NCBI GenBank assembly: GCA_019118665.1
Contig: DWYM01000121.1
Coordinates: forward strand, 1-55,483
Length of the DNA stretch: 55,483 nt
Reading direction: 5' to 3'
From: Candidatus Mediterraneibacter intestinipullorum
Lineage (GTDB): Bacteria; Bacillota; Clostridia; Lachnospirales; Lachnospiraceae
The first letter of the stretch is position 1. Every line of letters begins with the position of its first letter. The notes under the pieces are model-generated. The model was not told the DNA's origin. It worked only from the letters and a program-made list of their open reading frames with translations, and made no database searches. The position numbers were made by a program, and so were the translations under genes. Positions 16,410-23,328 of the stretch are shown here, one piece after another.

Positions 16410-17897
16410 TCACATGTGATGGTGGACCATATGAGTATAATCGTCTTCTCTGCCATAAGTCTCGTTTTCCAGCATCAGATGCACCGCACTCAGCTTAAAG
16501 GTCTGGGGGAGGGCCAGAATGGCAGGATTTTCTCCTGTATATTTTTTCTTCGCGTCTTCCAGTGCCTCTTCGATGGTAGCCCTTGTCTTCAGTCCCATGC
16601 CTCTGGCGTATCCCGGCTGTTCCGCTCCGCACAGATAGATGGCAGCTGTGTTCATCTCCGCGATCTGCCCGCAGCTCATCATGGAGAATCCATGGAAGGG
16701 ATGGAACGCGTTGCAGAAACGATATTTGCGGATGTACTCTTCGTTTGTGGCGAAATACTCTCCGTACCGGTTCATATCTGTCAGCACATTCATGCCGTCC
16801 TTCTGGAACATCTCATAGCACTCTCTGAGATAAGGCCACAATTCATCGTGGAAATAGCCGTTGCAGGTGGACGCGCAGATGAAAACACAGTTGTCTTTCA
16901 TGATACGCTTATGGCGGATGACCTGAGCGGACAGCGCCTGCATCAGCATGATGGGATTCGTTCCCATGCCATCTCCATAGTGGAAAAACTGCGGCATCCC
17001 AAACACGATAATGTCATATTTTTGTTTTGCCCACGGCACATAAGTCCTCTTGTCAGCCATTTTCCAGGACCGCGGCTGCATCTCCGCGGCGTAGCCGCTG
17101 TTGATCTCGATCTGTCGGGATTTTGTATCCAGCACCGCATCGCAGCAGAAAAATTTTTTGCCCATGCATTTTTCCATGTGCATGCCGATCTCATCAAACT
17201 TGGTGCGCATCAGGGATTTTCCGCTGACCGGAGTAAAATCCTTCCGGTGCATGACCTCGGGAACATGGTGGGAGGCAATGGATCTCCAGTGGGTGATCCC
17301 TGTCGCGCAGTGCTTGTACCCTCCGGAATACCCTCCATATGGATTTCCCTGTGTGTGCCCTATGAGGATGGCCACATCACTGTCATAGACATATTTGTTC
17401 ATGATCACCGGGTCGCCCCTGTCTGTTGTGCCCAGGTCTACCAGATGGTCATAATCCTCACTGTCGTGGTTGATGATCTGGTGTGTATACCAGAACTCGT
17501 CAAACAGCTCTTTTCCCAGCACATTAAAAATCTCTTTCTCTGTATTTTTTCTGTGCAGTCCGTTTGAACAGATCAGAAGGATATCTTTTTTCTCTACACC
17601 GGCGGCGTACAGTTCTTTGAGGATCAATTTGATAGACACCTTGCGGTGGGATGTGGGCTGCTCTCCTCCTTTTACACGATCCGGGAACACGATCGTCACT
17701 TTTGATCCTTTTTTTGCCAGTTTTGACAGCGGTTCCATCCCTATTGGATTGCGGATGGACTCCAGTGTCTTTGCTTCCAGCTCTTCTTCAGGAATATAGG
17801 GCGGATCCGGCACTGTCACCCCCGGGATAAAAACATCCGTGTTGTCCGGCAGCTCCGCGCTGACCGTTCCATGTCCGTATTCAAAATCCAGTTTCAT
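16410..17897 (-). CDS. LarA-like (DUF2088) nickel-pincer racemase/epimerase family protein
   Basis: LarA-type enzymes use a nickel-pincer nucleotide to racemise or epimerise 2-hydroxy acids by hydride transfer. The 495-residue product has the family pattern: GLHRKNT with H115, an HD at 144-145, then GHTQGN with H181 and GGYSGGYKH with K195. H203 and H210 are candidates for the nickel ligand. Lactate racemase itself is about 425 residues, so this is a longer subgroup. GGAGAGG precedes the ATG. It lies 47 bases after the TIM-like gene in the pfk unit. No larB, larC or larE cofactor genes are in the window. The substrate may be a sugar acid or other hydroxy acid; this is inference. Confidence 0.8.
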   Translation of the reverse strand: MKLDFEYGHGTVSAELPDNTDVFIPGVTVPDPPYIPEEELEAKTLESIRNPIGMEPLSKLAKKGSKVTIVFPDRVKGGEQPTSHRKVSIKLILKELYAAGVEKKDILLICSNGLHRKNTEKEIFNVLGKELFDEFWYTHQIINHDSEDYDHLVDLGTTDRGDPVIMNKYVYDSDVAILIGHTQGNPYGGYSGGYKHCATGITHWRSIASHHVPEVMHRKDFTPVSGKSLMRTKFDEIGMHMEKCMGKKFFCCDAVLDTKSRQIEINSGYAAEMQPRSWKMADKRTYVPWAKQKYDIIVFGMPQFFHYGDGMGTNPIMLMQALSAQVIRHKRIMKDNCVFICASTCNGYFHDELWPYLRECYEMFQKDGMNVLTDMNRYGEYFATNEEYIRKYRFCNAFHPFHGFSMMSCGQIAEMNTAAIYLCGAEQPGYARGMGLKTRATIEEALEDAKKKYTGENPAILALPQTFKLSAVHLMLENETYGREDDYTHMVHHHM

Positions 17898-17944
17898 ATT
17901 TTTACCTTCCTCTCCGGCTTATACTCAAGCCTCTGCTATCATCA

Positions 17945-18790
17945 TTACTGACCGCTGTTCTCCATATAGATATGGATGATCTCCAGGTACTCATCCGGGT
18001 AAAAGCCTATCTCACCGCTGAATCTGGTCAGCGCGATCAGCCCGCCGTCAATCTCCGGGATAGAAGCCAGCATTCCTGCATTGTCCTGCTTCAGCCCCCC
18101 TCCATATATCACGTCCATTCCCCCGGTCACTTCCTTTATGTATCCGGCAATCTTCTCGATATAATCCTTGCCCGGCGGTGTCTTCCCCGGCCCTATCGCC
18201 CACACGGGCTCATAGGCGATCACTGCCCGGCTTTTGTCCACGCCTTCCAGACCGATGGTAAGCTGCTGCCCCAACACCTCTTTCCACCTGGGCTGTTCTT
18301 CCTCCGTCTCCCCGATACAGTAGAGGACGTCCATTCCCTCACCTGCCGCCGCGCGGATCTCGCTGTTCAGTATCCGGTTGACCGCCTCCGCATCCGCTGC
18401 TCCGCCCAGCTCCATGATGCCCAGCTTATCCCGGCGCTCCTCGCAGTGGCCGATGATGACGCTTTCGCATCCCAGGGCTTTTGCCGCGCTGGCAGGGCGA
18501 TTGGTCGTAAACGCCCCGAAATTCCCGCCCGGAGCTGTGTTCTCACGGTACACACCCTGGCATCCGATGCGGATCGGGCTGTCTCCGGTTTTCGCCGACG
18601 CCGCTCCCAGGATATGCGCCTCCGGGAAATACATGGTAAATTCCACTTTCCCGCTGTCATAAGAGCGCAGGGCTTCTTCGGTCCGCTCCACGATATATGC
18701 GCCCCAGTCCGCTGCCGGGGCAATGCGGTTCACGCCGCCAAGACTTACCGGCACGTCAAACCGTTTTAAATTAAGGCATATGTGTTTCAT
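17945..18790 (-). CDS. Triosephosphate isomerase family protein, divergent
   Basis: A 281-residue TIM-barrel protein with the catalytic set of triosephosphate isomerase in place: K9 in NLK, H115 in IIGHCEERR and E194 in AYEPVWAIGPGKTPP. The phosphate loop is YGGGLK (229-234). The usual GNWKMN, IGHSERR and YGGSV motifs are all altered and the protein is about 30 residues longer than normal. It is therefore more likely a dedicated catabolic paralog than the glycolytic enzyme; erythrulose-phosphate isomerases belong to the same family. The start overlaps the stop of the pfk-like gene (ATGA), so the two are translationally coupled. Confidence 0.82.
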   Translation of the reverse strand: MKHICLNLKRFDVPVSLGGVNRIAPAADWGAYIVERTEEALRSYDSGKVEFTMYFPEAHILGAASAKTGDSPIRIGCQGVYRENTAPGGNFGAFTTNRPASAAKALGCESVIIGHCEERRDKLGIMELGGAADAEAVNRILNSEIRAAAGEGMDVLYCIGETEEEQPRWKEVLGQQLTIGLEGVDKSRAVIAYEPVWAIGPGKTPPGKDYIEKIAGYIKEVTGGMDVIYGGGLKQDNAGMLASIPEIDGGLIALTRFSGEIGFYPDEYLEIIHIYMENSGQ

Positions 18791-19971
18791 TTTTGTATCT
18801 CCTTTTTATATTTGTCCAGACGGATGAATTCCGGGACCTCTCCCCCGATCAGAGGGCTGCACCACCGGGCAAACGCTTCGGTAACATCGTTTCCTCTTTC
18901 ATTGATATATTCATCCGGCAGCGTTTTTTCGTACATCATCACTTCTTTGATCGGAACCCGGAATGTCTCCATCCTGTATTCTCCGATGGGAGCTTCCTTT
19001 CTTCGGAATCCGATCATCACGCCGCTGCAGCCTTCCATAGCGGCGCGCAGCGCTTCCTTTCCCGCCAGGATTGCCTCCTTGCGGTCTACTTCCGACTGCC
19101 ATGGAACAGACGCCCTTCCGCAGATTCCCGGCTTTTCCCCACGGGCCTTGATCCCAAGCCTGCGCACGACCAGACCTGCCAGGTAGGAGCTCACATCTCC
19201 ATAATAAACAGCCCGCTCCGTCCGGAAGATGGGTTCGACCACAGGATTCCCATCCGCGTCCCTGAGTCCCTCGCTGGCCACGACAACAACCTGTCCCCGC
19301 CTGTCATAGAGGGCTTTCACATCCTCCAGAAATTCTTCTTCATTAAATGGTCTTTCCGGCAGATAGATCAAATGGGGAGCGTCCCCCTTCTCTTTCCTTG
19401 CCAGAACCGAAGCCGCCGTCAGCCATCCCGCGTTTCTGCCCATGGCTTCCACCACGCAGACGTGGATCGGGAGAGACCGGACATCCTCTCCCACCTCATG
19501 GACTGTTCCCGCCAAAAACCGCGCCGCGCTCCCATATCCCGGCGTGTGGTCTGTGACCGCGATATCGTTATCGATCGTTTTGGGTATCCCCACCACTTTG
19601 ATCTCGCCGCCGCACGCCTCATCGATCTTTCCGCAGGTATCCATAGTTCCGTTGCCTCCGTTGAGCAGGACGTACTTTATCCCATATTTTCTGAATATGC
19701 CCGGCATCTTCGCATAATCTCCATCCTCCAGGGCGAACCGTGAAGAGCCGATCGCAGAAGCCGGTGTCCGGAGCAGAAGCTCTCTTTCGTCCTCCGGTAC
19801 CCGGAGCAGGTCAAGAAAATCTTCTTCCAGCACTCCTTTCGTTCCTCCAAGAGCGCCGTACACTTTCCCTATCCCGCCGCTCTCAACAGCTTGTTCTATC
19901 ACTCCATACAGAGAAGCGTTGATTACCGGCGTAGGTCCTCCTCCATGAATAACAAGCACATTATCTTCCAC
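18787..19971 (-). CDS. 6-phosphofructokinase family protein
   Basis: The 394-residue product belongs to the PfkA superfamily that phosphorylates a ketose 6-phosphate at C1. Visible motifs are GGGPTPVINAS (10-20), GGNGTMDT at 105-112 where standard enzymes have GGDGS/T, PKTIDND at 130-136, and EAMGRNAGW near 173-181. PKTIDND is typical of the pyrophosphate-dependent and related clades. The Asn in GGNGT resembles clostridial paralogs with GGNDS. The phosphoryl donor (ATP or PPi) is not decided by sequence alone. GTG start with a perfect AGGAGGTG upstream. It heads the unit pfk-tim-larA, behind an operator shared with the importer unit. Confidence 0.85.
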   Translation of the reverse strand: MEDNVLVIHGGGPTPVINASLYGVIEQAVESGGIGKVYGALGGTKGVLEEDFLDLLRVPEDERELLLRTPASAIGSSRFALEDGDYAKMPGIFRKYGIKYVLLNGGNGTMDTCGKIDEACGGEIKVVGIPKTIDNDIAVTDHTPGYGSAARFLAGTVHEVGEDVRSLPIHVCVVEAMGRNAGWLTAASVLARKEKGDAPHLIYLPERPFNEEEFLEDVKALYDRRGQVVVVASEGLRDADGNPVVEPIFRTERAVYYGDVSSYLAGLVVRRLGIKARGEKPGICGRASVPWQSEVDRKEAILAGKEALRAAMEGCSGVMIGFRRKEAPIGEYRMETFRVPIKEVMMYEKTLPDEYINERGNDVTEAFARWCSPLIGGEVPEFIRLDKYKKEIQK

Positions 19972-20007
19972 GCGAACACCTCCTTTGTATGTTTTTTCTT
20001 ATTTCTA

Positions 20008-20016
20008 ATCATATCA
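20008..20016 (-). promoter_or_regulatory. Extended -10 promoter of the pfk unit
   Basis: On the minus strand TGA-TATGAT is an extended -10 (hexamer 20008-20013) with no good -35. It is 37 bases upstream of the GTG start. Its architecture copies that of the importer promoter, with the LacI-type palindrome centred 42 bp upstream. Confidence 0.65.
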
Positions 20017-20048
20017 CAAAAGAAAATTATGCAGTTTTTTATTTACTC

Positions 20049-20056
20049 AAACGTTT
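20049..20056. promoter_or_regulatory. LacI-type operator, site 2 (divergent region)
   Basis: The core AAACGTTT lies in the 201-base divergent region between the pfk unit and lacI. Its centre (20052.5) is 42 bp from the centre of the pfk -10. It is 43 or 54 bp from two TATAAT sequences (20093-20098, 20104-20109) that could serve lacI, so it may control both directions. Confidence 0.75.
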
Positions 20057-20172
20057 TCACCGATGTTTCTGGCTTTTTTTCATTGTATATTTTATAATAT
20101 CAATATAATATTGTTGATATTTTTATCTATATTAACAATCCTTGATTCTGACAGATTCACCGGGAGGTTTAT

Positions 20173-21201
20173 ATGACATTAAAAGATATCGCAAAGGAAG
20201 CGGGAGTCTCCATCTCCACTGTATCGAGAGTCATCAACCAGAAGGGAACTTCCGCCGCCAGCAAAGAAGTCCAGGACAGGATATGGGAGATCGTCCGCAG
20301 GACCGGGTACTCGCCCAATACAGCCGCAAGGGATTTAAAGAGCGGGAACAGTGTGTCCGCAAAGAAGCCGAATCGTTCCATCGCCTGTATCTTTGCCCGC
20401 ACAGAGGATCCCATGAAGGATATTTTCTTTTCGACTTTGGCAAGAGGACTGGAGGAAGAGGCGTTCCATCATAATTACATCGTGAAGCATCTGATCACCT
20501 TTGTGGACATTGACAATCCTGCCGAATTCCGCCACGTCACGGGAAACCGGGTGGACGGCGCGGCCGTGCTGGGCAGGTGCAACCGGCAGATGCTCAGCTT
20601 TCTGAAAAAGCATTTTAACAATGTGGTATACAGCGGCCTGAATACGATCAACGCCAAATATGACCAGATCATCTGCGACGGCTACCAGGCCGCAGGTTCT
20701 GTAATGGAAAGGCTCATGGAACTGGGGCACACTCATATCGCTTACATCGGAGACACGAAGGAAGAAAACAGATATGAGGGATACTGCGCCGCCCTGTCCG
20801 CCAGAAAACTCCCTCTGCGGCGTGAACTCGTGGTCCATTCCCCCATGACAACAGAAGGCGGCTACCAGGGCGCCCTTCGCCTGCTTGAGAAAAGCAGGGA
20901 CTTTACTGCCATATTCTGTTCCAATGACACCGTTGCCATCGGAACATTGCGCGCTCTGCAGGAAAAGGGTCTCAGGATCCCAAAGGACGTATCCCTGATC
21001 AGCATCGATGATATTGATGTCGTTCAGTACATCACTCCCCTCCTCACCACGATCCATATCCCGATCAAAGAGATGGGGAAGACAGCCGCGAAAATCCTGA
21101 TCGACAGGATCGAGGGCGGACACCGCCTGCCCATGAAGATCCTCCTGCCTTTTTCGCTTGTATGGAGGGAAACCTGCGCGGAACCGCGCCGGACTTTATA
21201 A
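20173..21201 (+). CDS. LacI-family transcriptional regulator
   Basis: The 342-residue protein has an N-terminal LacI helix-turn-helix (TLKDIAKEAGVSISTVSRVI) and a hinge helix (NTAARDLKSG) whose Leu would intercalate at a central CG. A periplasmic-binding-like sugar-sensing core follows, including IAYIGD and the FCSNDTVAIGTLRAL and SLISIDDIDV segments. GGGAGG precedes the ATG. It is divergent from the pfk unit with one AAACGTTT site between them. The same palindrome precedes the importer unit and the ECF/kinase unit, so this is the likely local regulator. Operator sites about 51 bp upstream of start sites suit an activator, or a repressor acting by looping. The effector is unknown. Confidence 0.92.
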   Translation: MTLKDIAKEAGVSISTVSRVINQKGTSAASKEVQDRIWEIVRRTGYSPNTAARDLKSGNSVSAKKPNRSIACIFARTEDPMKDIFFSTLARGLEEEAFHHNYIVKHLITFVDIDNPAEFRHVTGNRVDGAAVLGRCNRQMLSFLKKHFNNVVYSGLNTINAKYDQIICDGYQAAGSVMERLMELGHTHIAYIGDTKEENRYEGYCAALSARKLPLRRELVVHSPMTTEGGYQGALRLLEKSRDFTAIFCSNDTVAIGTLRALQEKGLRIPKDVSLISIDDIDVVQYITPLLTTIHIPIKEMGKTAAKILIDRIEGGHRLPMKILLPFSLVWRETCAEPRRTL

Positions 21202-21211
21202 GATGATAAAG

Positions 21212-21268
21212 AAAGAGGATGTGTGACAGATCCGAACCGTATAGCCGTTTCTGTCACACATCCTCTTT
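21212..21268. terminator. Bidirectional terminator between lacI and the kinase gene
   Basis: A perfect 19-bp stem (21212-21230 with 21250-21268) encloses a 19-base loop. On the minus strand it is followed by TTTCTTTAT and serves the kinase gene, whose last codons and stop (21254-21256) lie inside the stem. On the plus strand it follows lacI, with a short TTTGAATAT tail. Confidence 0.8.
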
Positions 21269-22312
21269 GAATATGAGATCGCATGTCTTCCTTATCCCAA
21301 ACGTATCGAAATAGGTCTCTTCTTTGGGAATCCATTCATTCACAAAGCGGGACAGCATGTACGCTCCATTCCGCTTTAATATCCGTTCCTTCTGCTCCTC
21401 CGGGCTGATATCCAAAAACACCTTCACGTCATAACAACCGCAAAAACGCGGATGGCAGCTATAAGTGCCTTCGATGATGACAAGGTCCTTCATCCGGACC
21501 CGGATCTGCTCGGAAAACTCCCCGCTCACACAGTCATAGCGGCGGTAATCCAGAACGTTCTCCCCCGACTTCAAAGGTTTGACAACTTCTTCCATGAACC
21601 GCTCATAGTCAATATTTCCCCCGGCTTCCTTCAGACGCTCCTCCGTCCTCTGGACAGGTCTTAAGAAGAAATGATCCATATGGATCACAGAGCTGGGATA
21701 GATACCGGACAGAAGGCGGGCAAGCCAGCTCTTTCCGCTTCCGCAGCGGCCATCCACCGCAAGGATCAGGGGTCTGTTTTTCTCCAGCCTGCTGTCAATG
21801 CTCTCAAACAGATCCAGATACTGAAGATAGTCCTCGCTGATAACTCTGTACGATGGATGGTAAAGCCTTCTGTATGTATCCGAGTGGCGAATGAGAGGAT
21901 ATCCTTTTTCCCTGTAAACGTCAAGCCAGTCCTCCAGTTCCCGGCATTCAAAGGGCAGGCTTCCCTCCCGGCACATTTCCACCAGCAGCTCCAGTTTTCC
22001 TTCAAACACCTTTTCACTGGCGTTTACTCTGCGGGCTGAATTCACAAAGAACCGGTTCACAGTCTCAAGGCTGATATGCTCGCTCATCCCCTGCAGAAAA
22101 AGCCGCCCCATATGATTTCCGATTTTTTCCCACCGCATGGGGCCCTGCCCAAGTTCAAGCCCCTGGCACTCCCGCTCCAGCCTCTCCAGGCTGGCAGCCG
22201 GGTTCTTTATCATATGACCGCCGCCGAACTCACTCTGGTACAGCAGCTTTACCATATCAGCAATCTCCATCATGGGATACCGTTTCAGATGTTCTAAAAT
22301 ATACTCTCTCAT
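21254..22312 (-). CDS. P-loop kinase with uridine-kinase-like domain and unknown N-terminal domain
   Basis: Of 352 residues, the C-terminal half (about 185-350) is a uridine kinase-like P-loop fold. It has Walker A GRCGSGKS near 188-195, a substrate-binding HMDHFF, and VIIEGTYSC as Walker B strand. The N-terminal 180 residues form a helical domain that I do not recognise. The gene follows an ECF S component by 37 bases and shares its promoter, so the kinase probably phosphorylates the imported compound. Uridine, pantothenate-like and other small hydroxylated molecules are all possible. No strong ribosome site is seen before the ATG. The gene is short of nothing obvious and ends inside a terminator stem. 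Confidence 0.75.
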   Translation of the reverse strand: MREYILEHLKRYPMMEIADMVKLLYQSEFGGGHMIKNPAASLERLERECQGLELGQGPMRWEKIGNHMGRLFLQGMSEHISLETVNRFFVNSARRVNASEKVFEGKLELLVEMCREGSLPFECRELEDWLDVYREKGYPLIRHSDTYRRLYHPSYRVISEDYLQYLDLFESIDSRLEKNRPLILAVDGRCGSGKSWLARLLSGIYPSSVIHMDHFFLRPVQRTEERLKEAGGNIDYERFMEEVVKPLKSGENVLDYRRYDCVSGEFSEQIRVRMKDLVIIEGTYSCHPRFCGCYDVKVFLDISPEEQKERILKRNGAYMLSRFVNEWIPKEETYFDTFGIRKTCDLIFKEDV

Positions 22313-22349
22313 TCGCGCGTCATCTCACTCATATTCTGCCTGTATCGTT

Positions 22350-22916
22350 TTATTCCCCGCTGCCGCGCTTATGGAATCCGAGCACATTCTCCAGGAGCAT
22401 CACCAGTCCCGGCACAATGCACAACAGAAGGATAGTTCCCGGGATCGTGGAAATGATCGAGCCCTCCACAAAAGAAGAAAGGCTGTAACTTCCTCCCGAA
22501 AGACCGGCTGTCAGCACGCCTGCAATGCCGTTCACGATCCTGCCCGCCACGATCCCGGCGATCAGAGCGCCATACAAAGACAGCATGGTGTATCTTCTCT
22601 TTTTCATGATCCCCGCGCACACTCCTGCGTAGGCTGCCAGTTCAAGCATCATGCAGACCCCTGTGGGAAACACAGGCGGCATGCCGGTGATCAGGCAGGA
22701 CAATCCCACTGTACACACGGCGCCGGCCATTCCCAGATACGGCCCGCACAAAAACGCTCCGATAAAGACAGGGATATGCATCGGAAGGAACGCGATCCCA
22801 AGACCTAATCTGTGGAATCCCATCGGAACAAAGATCCCTGCGGCTATGAAAAACAGCCATATGATGATTCTCCGGGCTTCCAGGCTCTGTACGGTTTCTT
22901 TTACTCGTGTCATCAT
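22350..22916 (-). CDS. ECF transporter S component
   Basis: A 188-residue integral membrane protein with about six hydrophobic helices. Features seen in substrate-binding S components include the PMHIPVFIGAFLCGPYLGMAGA segment and a later TGMPPVFPTG loop. S components pair with a shared EcfAA'T module encoded elsewhere and import vitamins or nucleoside-like compounds. GAGAGGA precedes the ATG pair. The promoter has TGCTATAAT, and a LacI-type palindrome lies 54 bp further up. The neighbouring kinase gene suggests import followed by trapping through phosphorylation. The substrate cannot be read from the sequence. Confidence 0.85.
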   Translation of the reverse strand: MMTRVKETVQSLEARRIIIWLFFIAAGIFVPMGFHRLGLGIAFLPMHIPVFIGAFLCGPYLGMAGAVCTVGLSCLITGMPPVFPTGVCMMLELAAYAGVCAGIMKKRRYTMLSLYGALIAGIVAGRIVNGIAGVLTAGLSGGSYSLSSFVEGSIISTIPGTILLLCIVPGLVMLLENVLGFHKRGSGE

Positions 22917-22977
22917 TTTTCTTTTCCTCTCTAATCTTTATATTTCAAAGCCACCACAGCACGACTCTGATACAGTA

Positions 22978-22986
22978 ATTATAGCA
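22978..22986 (-). promoter_or_regulatory. Extended -10 promoter of the ECF/kinase unit
   Basis: On the minus strand TGC-TATAAT (hexamer 22978-22983), identical to the importer promoter's extended -10, stands 61 bases upstream of the ECF S gene start. No good -35 is seen. Confidence 0.7.
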
Positions 22987-23030
22987 TAGGCCCGGAGGAG
23001 GAGACCACGATACGGCCCTATTTTTTCCTC

Positions 23031-23038
23031 AAACGTTT
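23031..23038. promoter_or_regulatory. LacI-type operator, site 3
   Basis: AAACGTTT with flanks CTC and GCC. Its centre is 54 bp upstream of the centre of the ECF unit's -10, about one helical turn further than at sites 1 and 2. It is 150 bp upstream of the separate plus-strand symporter promoter and so probably serves the ECF unit. Confidence 0.65.
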
Positions 23039-23180
23039 GCCTGCATATTTTTGTTATTTTATCCTCTCATACTGCGCATACTAAATGACACATTTAGAAT
23101 AACACATCTCCCGCCGCAGCGCAAAGGAAAAGAGCAGTGACCGGCAAAAGGATCGTGAAACGCAGGGCAGACCGCTATTC

Positions 23181-23209
23181 TGGACAAAATCCGGACTATA
23201 CTATATAAT
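23181..23209 (+). promoter_or_regulatory. Promoter of AGCS symporter gene
   Basis: TGGACA (23181-23186), 17 bp, TATAAT (23204-23209). It gives a leader of about 110 bases. In this leader CCTTCCGG can pair with CCGGAGGG, and a small CCG-TCAAAAAA-CGG stem follows. I recognise no known riboswitch in it. Confidence 0.75.
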
Positions 23210-23328
23210 TAAGACATCTGTGTCCTTCCGGCGATATCACGCCTTGCTTTTCACTCTCACACCGGAGGGCATGTCGCATCAGCAGCGCCGTCAAAAAACG
23301 GCTCTTACAAGAAAGAGAGGAAAATATT

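Noticed and set aside
16358-23038. AAACGTTT sites as CcpA cre elements
   Set aside because: They share the central CG, but the outer TG and CA of the cre consensus are missing at sites 1 and 3, and a LacI-family gene lies within the cluster. Only one half of site 2 fits cre.
23210-23328. Glycine or other riboswitch in the AGCS symporter leader
   Set aside because: The leader can fold (CCTTCCGG/CCGGAGGG), but the conserved glycine-riboswitch core is absent, so only an unspecified structured leader is supported.
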